A stretch of 64,000 nucleotides of DNA from Datura wrightii (taxonomy: Eukaryota > Streptophyta > Magnoliopsida > Solanales > Solanaceae). Made by a program: the position numbers and the translations under genes. The stretch is taken from NCBI GenBank assembly GCA_035772735.1, contig JASDFA010000003.1:61004501-61068500 (forward strand), in the 5' to 3' direction. Shown here piece by piece: positions 10,962 through 21,438 of the stretch (positions are counted from its first letter, which is position 1; every line of letters begins with the position of its first letter). The notes beneath the pieces were generated by a model. That model saw only the letters and a list, made by a program, of their open reading frames with translations. It had not been told where the DNA came from and ran no database searches.

Positions 10962-11175
10962 TTAATTTAAAGAAAAACACGCGGGTCACCCGGCAACCCG
11001 GTGTGACCCGGCACTGAATAAAGGGCAACGTGTCACGGAGGGTAACGCGGAGCCCCTCCTCCGTGACACGGAGCCAACGCGTTGGCTCTCTGGAAATTTT
11101 TAAAAATCTGATTTTGCCTTCAACGTGTCACGGATGGTAATGCAGAGCCACTCCTCCGTGACACGGAGCCAATGC
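10962..11175 (-). promoter_or_regulatory. Internal palindromic cluster and TATA-like box upstream of ORF2 (element D)
   Basis: Two GTGTCACGGA...TCCGTGACAC inverted repeats (11030-11080 and 11123-11165) and a GGGTCAC...GTGTGACCC pair (10983-11010) are the same word type found in the U3 of this element's LTR. On the minus strand they are followed by an AT-rich TATA-like CTTTAAATTAA (10962-10972) and a C/T-rich leader (about 10900-10960), the order of a plant core promoter. The inference is a second promoter for ORF2. Confidence 0.5.
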
Positions 11176-11389
11176 CCCAGTGCACTGTTTCTTCAATAAA
11201 AATTATTTTCATACCTTGCCTTATTTTTCCCGCTTCCATGCATATTTTTCTCCGGTTGACCTGAAAATCACTTCACTAAACGAAATTGGTTAGATTAAAA
11301 GATTTTCCTAACTACCATGAAAAAAATACGAACTAAAACGAAAAATTTGTACGAAATCAAGAAAAATAAAAATAAAATAAAAATACAAA

Positions 11390-11977
11390 TTAATTACACT
11401 CTACTAAAAGAAGAAAAAAATAGAATATTTTTCTTTTCACGGGTTGCCTCCCGTGCAGCGCCTGGTTTACCGTCGCGGCTCGACATACCAAGTTGCACCA
11501 CTTTTTCCTCCACCTTGAGGATATGAATCTCACCCCTAATTTCTTTTCTAATTTCCTCTTATGTTCTAGGGGCGGTGGTGAAAAATTGTAAGGACCAAGT
11601 AGTAGATGTTGCCTTTTGCACTTGTTGGCCCTCAAGTAAGCGAAGTCATTTTGGCTCTCTGAGTTAGCGAATTTCAAAATATACGGGGCTTGATCCTCCT
11701 CTAGACACTTCTCTATAAGCTTGGAAGACTCGATTTCTATGTTGTCCACCAAACTTAATGTCGAAAAATGCTTCGAGTGTGGTCCCCTAAACCTCAACTC
11801 TGAAACTTCATTATGCTTGACCTCCTTACTTGTATACTCCTTCTCAGCATCGACATCCATCTCTCCATTAATGTCCAATGGGGGATCCTCTATCTCTTCT
11901 TCCATGAATCGATTTTCTATAGGTATGAGCCGATCACGGGGACACTCAAGAGATTCTAATTGTTGGGCTTCATCCAA
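11390..11977 (-). CDS. Unknown ORF 1b of element D (about 195 codons)
   Basis: Open frame on the minus strand following ORF 1a in a different frame. It has no ATG at its upstream end; the first readable codon here is TTG, and the frame extends a little further upstream through the end of ORF 1a. The composition is acidic in the first 60 residues (MEEEIEDPPLDINGEMDVD), then 'QAPYILKFANSESQNDFAYLRANKC', 'LLLGPYNFSPPP' and a basic 'KRKLEKKLGVRFISSRWRKK'. The frame runs through the GGGAGGCAACCC stem-loop near its end, so the last 25 codons are probably not coding. I do not recognise the protein; it is not gag, protease, RT or integrase. It may be translated with ORF 1a by frameshift, or one ancestral frame may be broken. 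Confidence 0.4.
   Translation of the reverse strand: MDEAQQLESLECPRDRLIPIENRFMEEEIEDPPLDINGEMDVDAEKEYTSKEVKHNEVSELRFRGPHSKHFSTLSLVDNIEIESSKLIEKCLEEDQAPYILKFANSESQNDFAYLRANKCKRQHLLLGPYNFSPPPLEHKRKLEKKLGVRFISSRWRKKWCNLVCRAATVNQALHGRQPVKRKIFYFFLLLVECN
11438..11455 (-). promoter_or_regulatory. GGGAGGCAACCC stem-loop (element D)
   Basis: Minus strand CACGGGAGGCAACCCGTG: a 6-bp perfect stem with loop AGGCAA, preceded by AAACCAGGCGCTG. The same stem-loop occurs in E2 (31069-31086). A form with different stem bases but the same core occurs in F2 (59037-59054, 59122-59139). Confidence 0.65.
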
Positions 11978-11994
11978 AGATTCACCCTTGTATC

Positions 11995-12432
11995 CTATTG
12001 TAGTTCCTCTTGAATATCGGCTAAAACTGTCACCTGCAAATTATCACAAGCTTCAGCCTCAGCACACATCTCCGTGAGTTTGACGCTCATCCTGCTTACA
12101 GCCTCTGCATTCTCCTTTTGCTGAATTATCAATTCTGCCACCGACTCCTTCATTGCTTCTGATTGCTCCAAGAGTTGTTTCATCATGTCCTCTATTTGAA
12201 CTTGGCGTCCCAAGTCCTCATTTTCAACATGCCTATCTTCAGCAAAAACAACAGAATGATCATACCGGGGGCTTGGGGGAGCGGAATATGCCTTTGGACA
12301 ATCACCCCATTGGCCATATTGACACCCACATATATTGCATGTGTTACGGTTTTGCCACAAGTGGGGTCCTCCGCAATTCATGCAAGATTCGCCGAAATAT
12401 GCGTATCCACCATTTATATTCCAAGATGTCAT
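11995..12432 (-). CDS. Unknown ORF 1a of element D (145 aa)
   Basis: ATG at 12432 (minus) lies in the position where gag should start, about 145 bases after the primer site. The N-terminal 45 residues are rich in Cys, Gly and Tyr, with two CxxC pairs (CMNCGGPH and CNICGC). They could bind zinc but lack the CCHC spacing of a gag knuckle. The remainder (about residues 70-140) is a predicted coiled coil with heptad-like Leu/Met/Ile spacing ('MMKQLLEQSEAMKESVAELI'). The ORF ends in TAG, and the next frame (ORF 1b) opens before it closes. I cannot assign a family. A relic or replacement of gag is the likeliest origin. Confidence 0.5.
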   Translation of the reverse strand: MTSWNINGGYAYFGESCMNCGGPHLWQNRNTCNICGCQYGQWGDCPKAYSAPPSPRYDHSVVFAEDRHVENEDLGRQVQIEDMMKQLLEQSEAMKESVAELIIQQKENAEAVSRMSVKLTEMCAEAEACDNLQVTVLADIQEELQ

Positions 12433-12577
12433 GTCAATGAGGGTATCCGAAAGAGAGAAAAATTAAAATGAACGAAGAATTAAAACAAATACTAAGACCA
12501 AGTTGTCAACACTTAAGAAAATAAATCAAAAATACAGTAAATTTACACTTAACACAATTTCACAAATTTGCCTAGCC

Positions 12578-12595
12578 TGCCCGGCAACGGCGCCA
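12578..12595 (-). other. Primer binding site of element D (tRNA-Asp)
   Basis: Minus strand TGGCGCCGTTGCCGGGCA is complementary to the 3' end of plant tRNA-Asp (17 of 18 positions, GGGGA being expected at the end). It lies 6 bases inside the 5' LTR. tRNA-Asp priming is characteristic of Athila-like elements. Confidence 0.9.
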
Positions 12596-12601
12596 AAAAC
12601 T

Positions 12602-14048
12602 TGTTCGGTGCTATTTCGATTGGTATTATATATTATAAACCGACACGCAAGTGCACGTGGTCAAACAAGAGATAAAGTGGCTAAGTAAGCCAAGTATCGA
12701 TCCAAGGAGGCTCAGGGTATGTAAAATTTGCCTAAGTATACTATATTCTTATCTTACTTCTAACTATGCTAACAACAACGTAACCAACAGTTAATTGAGT
12801 TTTTGTTTATAAAATATATACTAAAACTATTAACAATTATTTACCGTGAATTTAAACTATGGATATGACCATGCCAAGGTTAAGAACAAGTAATGAATTC
12901 GATTGTAATAATAATCCGGTTAATCTCTTCCTCATGTTGCTAGCCAAGAACAGTAGCCTAGAAATTAAAACTCTCGTATTTAATTTCACTTAAGAATCAT
13001 AAACCATTCGTCTACATTTCTGTGATCAAATGCAATTTACGACCTAGCAATACAATTCCGGTTCCTAAATTGACTAATCGGCTTTCAAGTATATTTCTAT
13101 CAGGAAAGCACATCAAAACCCAATTTTCCCAAATCAAGTTAAGAACAATACCCTATTAATTCACAACTTTCCAATTTCTTGCTCTCTCGAGTGAAATTGG
13201 ACTTTTTAGATGTACATTAATGTTGGCCAAGCACCAATGCAGTAAGAACAAGAATTAATAGAACAACATGAAAGAAGAAGAAGAAAACCATATCACTTAC
13301 AATCAAAATTCACTACACATGTTCAAAACCTTAGCAAGGAAGAGAATTAGCCACTCATTTGTGGATTGAGCATCCTAAAACAAGTGTAAATCATACGTAC
13401 AATTGATAGAAAGAATAAAAGAAGAGAAGAAATCCCTTAGCTTTTTCGTTCCTCAACTGCTCCTAACCCACGTCCTTGCTCCACCAAGTCTGAACTAAAA
13501 CTGAACTCCTTAAAATAAACCTAAGTGTGTTATTTATACTAGGGGGAAATTTTTCCCGGAATAACAAGGAACGTGTCACGGAGGCCAACGCGGAGCCTTG
13601 CCTCCGTGACACGGCGTGGACGCGGACCCTCACTGGAAATCCAGGGTCCGGTAAATTAGCCTCAACGTGGCACGGAGGCCAACGCGGAGGCCTATCTCCG
13701 TGCCACGGAGCTGTCGCGAGGCTTCACTGGAATTTGTTCATTAATTCCCTCTCCAGGCAGTGTGCCTCCGCGATGGTAGCGTGGCACGGCGCCATCGCGG
13801 AGCCCTTATATTCTGCACATTCCAATGTCGTCTCCATGCTCGCATCCAAGTCCAACTCCGATATTTTTCCAACATGCATTTTTGCTCCTAAAAATCATAT
13901 TTTCCTGCAAAACAAATGCTAATCATGTTGGTTAGTATAAATTCACATTTTATTACCAATTACAAGAGAATATATACATATTGCACACAAACAAGGCGAC
14001 AATAATACGTTTGAGTATCACTTGGGCATATATATCTACCCAAGATCA
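12602..14048 (-). repeat. 5' LTR of element D (1447 bp)
   Basis: Ends TGTT...ATCA (plus strand), flanked by the primer site on the left and TSD GTGAC on the right. The U3 part on the minus strand contains palindromic GTGTCACGGAGGC / GTGGCACGGAGGC words at 13570-13802, then a TATA box (plus TTATTTATACTAG, 13530-13542). The U3 terminus carries an inverted repeat CTTGGG...CCCAAG (about 14021-14044). Confidence 0.92.
13530..13802 (-). promoter_or_regulatory. LTR promoter of element D: palindromic cluster plus TATA box
   Basis: On the minus strand the cluster runs from 13802 down to 13570 and the TATA box (CTAGTATAAATAA) is at 13530-13542, about 30 bases further on. Words include ACGTGTCACGGAGG with its inverse CCTCCGTGACAC, and ACGTGGCACGGAGG with CTCCGTGCCACGG. 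ACGTGTC and ACGTGGC match the plant ABRE/G-box core. Function is inferred. Confidence 0.6.
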
Positions 14049-14053
14049 GTGAC

Positions 14054-14183
14054 TACCTCCGAAAAGAACCACATAGCTAAACTAAATTCAGGCATCACAT
14101 ACATTTAGCATAACATAATTCAAACTTGCGCACATGAACTGAACATGGAAACTGATTAGAGAATTAGGGCAAAAACTGATACC
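14054..14183 (-). other. 3' noncoding region of element B, second part
   Basis: Continues the sequence interrupted by D at 6127. It corresponds to the A 3' noncoding region around 49290-49410 (shared words such as CATGAACTGAACATG). It holds no gene. Confidence 0.75.
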
Positions 14184-16162
14184 TCAAGTAGGAACTAAGC
14201 CGGTAGAGAACAAATGTGGGTATCTAGCCATCATGTCCACTTCGGCCTCCCACGTAGCTCCTTCAACATGCTGATTCCTCCATAAAACCTTAACTGAAGA
14301 TACCTTTTTGTTCCTTAGCCTTTGAACTTGTTGATCCAAAATTTCAACTGGAATTTTCTCATAACTAAGACTGTCTTTCACACCAACGCTGTCTATCAAA
14401 ACCACCAAGGCTGGATCACCCAAGCACTTCGCAATTCATGGAACACGGGATGAACTGAAGCCAATTATGAAGGCAAGTCCAACTCATACGCCACTTTACC
14501 AACTCTTCTCACAACCCGATAGGGACCAACATAGCGGGGACTGAGTTTACATTTCTTTCTGAACCGCACGACTCCCTTCCTGGGAGATACCTTTAGAAAC
14601 ACCCAGTCGTCTACATCAAACTCCAATTCTCTTCTTCTCACATCAGCATACGATTTTTGACAACTTTGAGCAGTTTTCAACCGATCCCTTATCAACTGAA
14701 CCTTCACCATCGTCTCATGAACCGAATTTGGTCCTACCACTGCTGCCTCACCAACCTCGAACCATCCGAAGGGAGATCTGCACCTTCACCCATAGAGAGC
14801 CTCGAACAGTGCCATCTAGATACAATAGTGGTTAACTATTATTATAAGCGAACTCGATCAAGGGAAAATGATCATCCCAACTACCTTTGAAATCCATAAC
14901 ACATGCCCGCAACATATCCTCAATAGTCTGAATGGTTCGTTCTGCTGGCCGTCCGTCTGAGGATGAAAAGTTGTGCTTAGCTTAACCTGATTCCCCAGCC
15001 CTTTTTTAAACGAATACTAGAATTGAGAAGTAAACTGGATACCTCATTCCGAAATAATAGACAAGGGCACTCCATGAAGCCAAACCAACTCCCGAATATA
15101 CAACTTAGCAGAATCGTCTGCTGAATTCGTAGTCTTGACCGGTAGGAAATGTGCAGCCTTGGTCAACCTGTCCACCACTACCCAAATGGAGTCGTATTGC
15201 CGGCGAGTACGAGGTAGACCTGTAATGAAGTCCATATTGATTTCTTCCCACTTCCAAGTGGGGATGGTGATATCCTGAAGTACATCTCCAGGTCTTTGAT
15301 GCTCGGCTTTTACTTGCTGATAGTTTGGACATTTTGCTACGAACTCCAAAATATCCCTTTTCATACCATCCCACCAATAAATTTCTCGCAAATCTCGATA
15401 CATTTTCGTGGACCCTGGATGAATAGAATATCTTGTACCATGTGCCTCATGCAATATTTGAACTATCAAATTATCAACATCTGGAACACAAAGTTGGCCC
15501 TGGTATCGTAGCACACCATCTCCCCATTGGGAGAAAACCTCCACTTTCTGATTCTGCGCCGCCTCCTTTAGCTTCCTCAACATTGGATCCTCATCTTTCC
15601 TGGATTTAACATCAATTGCCAAAGATGATTCTGACCCTTTATGCACAACAACACCGCCATCAGTCGAATCAATCAATCTAACTCCCAGCCTTGCAAGCCG
15701 GTGGACATCTTTCACCAACTCCTTCTTCTCCTCATCCACATGGGACACACTCTCCATTGAGAGTCTACTAAGCGTATCCACAAACACATTAGCCTTGCCC
15801 GAGTGGTAAAAGACACTCATGTCATAATCCTTAAGTAACTCTAACCACCTCCTTTGTCGAAGATTTAGATCTTTCTGGGTGAACACATATTGCAAGCTTT
15901 TGCTGTCCGTAAAATACATCCACGTGGACCCCATACAAGTAATGCCACCATATCTTCAATGAGAACACCACCGCGGCCAATTAAAGATCGTGGGTCGGGT
16001 AATTCTTTTCATGCACATTCAGCTGTCGAGAGGCATAAGCTATAACCCTCCCATGCTGCATCAACACACACCCAAATCCAACAATGGAAGCATCACAATA
16101 CACCACGAAACCATCATTACCCTCGGTTAGGGTCAATACTGGTGTTGAGGTAAGTCAAGCCT
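14184..16162 (-). pseudogene. Element B RNase H and integrase (decayed)
   Basis: The RNase H domain is partly readable around 15990-16160 and continues into the frame 15934-15044, with 'TDSKSLQYVFTQ' and the linker 'WLELLKDYDMSVFYHSGKANV'. The integrase zinc finger H-H-C-C follows; its last Cys is replaced (CPNYQQVKAEH, where CPNC is expected). The core begins 'MDFITGLPRTRRQYDS' and stops at 15044 in the second catalytic region. The C-terminal half is readable at 14465-14740 ('VGPYRVVRRVGKVAYELDLPS') and a chromodomain-like tail at 14184-14423 ('SVKVLWRNQHVEGATWEAEVDM'). Stops and frameshifts separate the pieces, so no integrase is made. Confidence 0.85.
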
Positions 16163-17742
16163 TCAACTCTTGGAAGCTTTTCTCACAAGCCTCGACCACT
16201 GAAACTTCACCTTCTTCTGAGTCAACTTAGTCAAAGGCACTGCAATGGACGAGAAACCCTCCACAAACCTCCGATAGTAGCCAGCTAGGCCTAAGAAACT
16301 CCGGATATCTGAAGGATTCACCAGTCTGGGCCAATTCTTCATCGCCTCACTTTTCTGTGAGTCTACTTTTATGCCTTCGCTAGACACCACATGGCCCAAG
16401 AATGCCACGGAGTCCAACAAAAACTCACACTTGCTGAACTTTGCATATAATTGGCGGTCCTTCAGGGTTTGGAGCTCTACTCTCAATTGAGCGGCATGAT
16501 CCTCCTCGATCTGGCAGTATACCAAGTTATTGATGAACACGATCACAAACATGTCCAAATATTGCTTGAACACCCTGTTCATCAGGCCCATAAAATCCGC
16601 AGGAGCATCCATTAGTCCAAAAGACATAACTACAAACTCATAATGACCATACCGTGTCCTGAATGTCGTCTTCGGTATATCACTCTCCTGAACCCTGAGT
16701 TGATGATACCCAGATCTGAGATTTATCTTCGAGAAACACTTAGCACCTTGAAGCTGATCGAACAGATCATCAATCCTGGGTAGGGGATACTTGTTCTTGA
16801 CAGTGACTTTGTTCAACTGTCGATAATCAATGCACATTCGAAGGGAACCATCTTTCTTCCGAATAAATAATACTGGTGCGCCCCATGGAGACTAGCTTGG
16901 TCTAATGAAACCCTTATCTAGAAAATCCTTTAACTAATACTTCAACTCTTTTATCTCGGCTGGAGCCATCCTATAGGGAGGAATAAATATAGGCTGCATA
17001 TCGGGAAGGAGGTCAATACCGAAATCAATCTCTCGCTCGGGAGGAATACCTGGCAAATCATTAGGAAAGACCTCTGGATACTCACATACTACTGAAACTG
17101 ACTGGGTATTCGGGGTCTCGGACTCCACATCCTTAACCCTAACTAGATCGCATAAACAACCCTTAGAAATCATCTTTATAGCCTTAATGTAGGAAATAAA
17201 TCGACCTATAGGCACAGCTGAACTACCCTTCCATTCTAAGACTGGCTCACCCAGGAATTTGAACTCTACTGACTGGGTCCTGCAATTAATGGAAGCATAA
17301 CAAGCATACAACCAATCCATGCCGAGAATAACATCGAAATCGGTCATGGCTAACTCTATCAGATCTTCTAAGGTGACCTTATGGAGAACCAAGACTGGGC
17401 AATCTCTATACACCCGTCTAGCTATAACTGAGTCACCTACTGGAGTAGAAATCGAGAAGGATTCTGACAAGACATCGGGATTGACTCCGAAGCTATTGGC
17501 TACATAGGGTGTCACAAAGGACAAAGTGACCCCTGGATCTAACACAGCATAAACATCAACATGGAAGACTCGTAACATACCAGTAACCATGTCTAGGGAG
17601 ACCTCCTTCTCTTGACGGGATGCTAGGGCATAAAATCTATTCTGGCGCTGACCGCCAGCTGCACTAGTAGATGCCCCCTGATGTGCTGAGCGAGGGGGTG
17701 GGGCTGTTGAGCTAGAAGCTGGGCCATGACCCCAACCTGATC
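16163..17742 (-). pseudogene. Element B protease and reverse transcriptase (RT active site FINN)
   Basis: The protease lies in the frame ending at 16934, with box DPGVTLSFVTP and 'DVILGMDWL'. A stop then follows, and RT resumes at 16837 with 'MCIDYRQLNKVTVKN', 'KINLRSGYHQLRV' and 'YGHYEFVVMSFG'. The catalytic box, FIDD in element C and YxDD in general, reads FINN and the next residue is missing. Both metal-binding aspartates are lost, so this RT cannot polymerise even if expressed. The RT-RNaseH connection ('GLAGYYRRFVEGFSSIA') is readable to about 16200. Confidence 0.88.
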
Positions 17743-18821
17743 CTGTCTCGCTGCTAGACAATCTCTAAGCATATGTCCGAGTTTCCCGCACCCAAAACAT
17801 GCACCCGAACCTGCCAAGCACTGGCCTATATGCCCTCGGCCATATCTGCGACAAGTTGGAACACCTAAATCTGCGGGCTTGCTGCTCTGACCCCTCGAGC
17901 CTGATGCTCATCCTCTCTGATCATTCCTAGGCCGAGATGGCACACTCAAGGCTGATGAAGCTGGGGCAGATGATCTCTGGTGGGTCTGCTAATGGTGCTC
18001 ACCGCTGGATCTCTGCTGGGAGAATCTGTGGTCCTCAATCATGGCCCTCTTGGCCTCTCTCTCTTTCGTATGTGCCACCTCCATCTGCTGGGCGTACAAC
18101 ACTATTCGAGGGAAGTCCATATCCTGATGGAGCATAGCAATCCTGCATTCCTTATCCAAGTAACCTGCTATCGCATGCACAAACCTGCTCACTCGCGCCC
18201 TTTGGTCAGCCACTAACTCAGGAGCATACTTCGATAGGCGAGTGAACTCAAGGGAATATTCTAGTACCATCATCCTCCCTTGCTTTAGATTTATGAACTC
18301 CGCTACCTTTAGCTCCCTCATCTCCCGAGGGAAGAACCGATCCAGGAATGCAACATGGAACTCTTCCCAAGTGACTGGACCTGCACCAGCAACTCTGCTG
18401 TCCTTCCATTGATGAAACCAGATATGCGCAATCCCCTTCAACTGGTAGGAGGCCAACTCTGTGCACTCAATACTGCTCACCCCCATAACCTAGGTGATCT
18501 TGATGATCTCATCAATGAAGTCATGTGGGTCCTCACCTACCTTGGACCCCAAGTATTCCGGCGGTTCATCCTCAAGAAATCCCTAACTTGAGCCGACGCT
18601 GCATTTCTATTCTGCAGAACATGCGCAATAGCCTACAGAGTGACCTGAGCAGTGAAGGCCTACACAAGTATCTGGATAGCGGCCCGAAACTCAGCGTGGG
18701 CGGCTGGCTCCGGCGTCTGAGGCCCTTGAACTGGTGGGACCTGCTGATGCCCAAGACCCATGCCATCCTCGTGGCCTTCACCATCTCCATTTCTCCTTCC
18801 ATTCATCCTTCCAGGAGCCAT
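17743..18821 (-). pseudogene. Element B gag (decayed)
   Basis: The ATG at 18821 (MAPGRMNGRRNGDG) matches the start in A. Two early stops interrupt the N-terminus ('QILV*', then a second about 9 codons later). The gag domain is readable at 18486-17989 ('LASYQLKGIAHIWFHQW', 'FLDRFFPREMRELKVAEFINL', 'SRFVHAIAGYLDKECR'). The zinc knuckle CFGCGKLGHMLRDC (about 17750-17800) keeps all CCHC residues. Because of the stops and frameshifts it is a pseudogene. Confidence 0.85.
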
Positions 18822-18971
18822 GATTCTACAATCACCAATAGTACGAATTAGAGGGATAGAAAGACTCTTCATTGCACGACATAGATTATGAAAAATGGGA
18901 ACATTTCTTAAAACTTCATAACTGTGGCGCACTTCACACCCATGAAAAAGACTCTCCTTAATGTGGCTTAC
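18822..18971 (-). other. Untranslated leader of element B, cut by element C
   Basis: Homologous to the A leader at about 1445-1596. It is interrupted at CTTAC (18967-18971, left TSD of C) and resumes at 44283 next to the B primer site. It holds no gene. Confidence 0.85.
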
Positions 18972-21436
18972 TGTCACACCCCACCTTGGGGGGTATGATG
19001 GCACTTGGTGCCTGCTAGACTCTGGACTGCTAATTGGTCCAGCCTGAGCACATCTTGTGCTTTGGCTGGCTTGGCTCTATTTCAAGAAACAAATCGGCTA
19101 TATAACGGTTGTAACTACAGCCTCCGGCCAACTGGCCTGTAGCCATCTGTGCCTGTAACAACAACTAACCAGAAACAAACTTGTAACAAGGAACCAATGC
19201 GGGCCGACAAGGCCACCATGTTGTCTAGTTATCTGTAACTCAACACAAGACTGCTGTAAAACTACGTGACCGGCAGGTCACCACTACTGTCAAACTAAGG
19301 CCCCACACGGCCAATATAAACTGGAATACAAAACAGCTACAGCAGACTGCACGGCCCCACACGACCGGCTCAAATAACCACAGGGAATATATACAGACTG
19401 CAAGCCTCTATGAATACTGTAAGAAACTAATAGAAATGATCTAGACAGGGCCCCGACCTACCCATACTGCACAACAAAAGGAAAGGAGCTACACCTCTGG
19501 GAATCAGACTCCGGATGACAGGAGCTGATGACTCACTGGCTAGCTGGAATCACGAGGGATCGGCTCCTCGTCCATGAGTACCTGTAGGCAAGCAATACAG
19601 CGCCCCGCTGGGCGTCAGTACCACAGGTACTGAGCATGTAAAGCAAACTGAAATACGCAACAGAAACGAATAGCACAATAACATGACATTTAGGCAAGAA
19701 GTAGCTGAGTCTATCTAGCTGAGGATAACGGGGGAGAGTTTATACATTCTGTAACTAACTGAGCGTACCTGAAGATGTGTCATCCTTCTGTCTATCAGTA
19801 TCTACTAGCACATATCAATATACATAATAATACACACAATACCTGACCGATCCCCATAAGCCGGAAGGTGCCAACCAAGCAAGCAATCTATTTACCCCTA
19901 CCCGGGTCTAAACCAACAAAAAACAAGTCACTCCACTCATCTGATAACTGTGAGCTCCTCCTACCGGCCCCCTTGGGTACGTAGCTCAGGCCTTGGCCTC
20001 TGACAATAAACTGTGTCTGAGTCCGAAGACTCCTGCCTCTGGGCACAGGTGTGCACACAGAGTGGTCTGCCCCTGTAAGCAGGGTGTGCTAGCTTTGAGC
20101 AGAGTAAACTGAACTACCCCTGCAAGCAGGGTGGTCTGGACCGTATTATCATGGTGGTCGGCCATCATCGTCCTTTAGTCGGACGGCATCGCCCAGCTGG
20201 TGGCGGTATCTGAATCTGGTATCGACACAGCTATAACCCAGGGGCGGTGGGGATGCTAAAGGGTGCCCACATGCCACAACAAGTCTCAACATACAAAACA
20301 CATACACAGCAAGCATGCTCAATGCAAAATACTAACCATATTCTCTTCTTGTATCTCAAGGCCAGTTTGTATTAAATAACTGAAACTATATTCTGTTTTA
20401 CACTATTCCTGATTGCTGGACTAACTGCTACCTGGCCTTTATCTGTCTATCTGATTATATCTGGATATAGCTCAATAACATAAAATGTACCACCTACTAC
20501 TGGATACAATCTCAACAGATGTAATACGTATTGCCTGAATATCTACTATTCTGATTATCGCATGATACGTAATTAATATACTAGCATGCTTGCTGGAAAT
20601 TGTACTAAAATCATTCCTGTACGCTGGGTATTGGTTAATAGCCTTTATTCTATTTACTTTCTAAGCTGTACTTCCTGGCTTGCCGAAAGAATAACTTTAC
20701 ATACCTGGTTTCTGAGTACCCGACTGACCGATGTGATTTCCGTCGGTACTTCTGCTGTTTCTCCCAACTACATTCATATACACGTCAATTAGAACTAAAT
20801 ACATTAATATTCGGGAGAAATTGTCACTTAAGATATATATATATATATATCCCAACTTTAACCTTTCGAAAAACGGTCGAAAACTCGTTATTTTTCAGCG
20901 GTCCAGAAGGGAGAAATATTCACTTCTCAGCTAGGAACACATAGACATTAATTTAGAGCAATTCTACTTAACTTAGTTCGGCGGCTCGCCGATTCGTCGG
21001 CCGTATTTTACGAAACTAAATCCGTAGGAATGCTCTCTGCTGCTAAATACCTCAGTATCTGGGGTTAATTTGAATTTGGGCAGCGTTTAGCAGCGTAATC
21101 GGATGAAAATTATTTAATTTCCTTCGTTCTTACTCCTCTCTGCCGTACCCTCTGTTTTCTAGAAATTTACCTTTGATTAAAATGAATTTAAACCGAAGTG
21201 GGGCTTATATACTTGAGCCTGAACCTGGGCAACTTGTCACGGAGCCATCGCGGAGGCATCACCTCCGTGACACGCTGCCATCGCGGAGGGGCTCTACCTG
21301 CTCCTCCCGCGATGGTTTGACGGGTTTCTCGTCTGATCTTTTTCCCGGCCTTTCTCTAGCACGTATGGCCTTCTAATATGCTTAACCAACATGCGAATAG
21401 GTCGTCTAGGTGCCGGGAATTCTATGGGGTATAACT
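18972..21436 (-). repeat. 3' LTR of element C (2465 bp)
   Basis: Aligns along its length with 41814-44277. By eye the first 320 bp hold about 14 differences and later parts fewer. Its U3 has palindromic words at 21230-21320 and a TATA box (plus GCTTATATAC) near 21203-21212; the first word is mutated (AACTTGTCAC where the 5' copy has AACGTGTCAC). The last two bases overlap the TSD of E1. A TA microsatellite lies at 20838-20853. Confidence 0.93.
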
Positions 21437-21438
21437 TT

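Larger units (their letters stand above)
6128..14048 (-). mobile_element. Element D: non-autonomous Athila-like element with unusual 5' ORFs and an open ORF2
   Basis: TSD GTGAC at 6123-6127 and 14049-14053 defines it. It has an LTR pair (6128-7111 truncated, 12602-14048 complete), a tRNA-Asp primer site, two small unknown ORFs, a GGGAGGCAACCC stem-loop, a palindrome-rich block and a 406-codon ORF2. No gag, protease, RT, RNase H or integrase can be read. Its LTRs and ORF2 are related to those of E1 and E2 but form a separate subfamily: the LTR starts TGTTCGGTGC rather than TGTTCGCGCG or TGCTCGCGCT, and the 5' coding part differs entirely. Confidence 0.88.

Noticed and set aside
20838..20853. 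TA microsatellite in the C LTRs as a separate insertion
   Set aside because: Present in both LTRs with only a length difference; it is part of the LTR.
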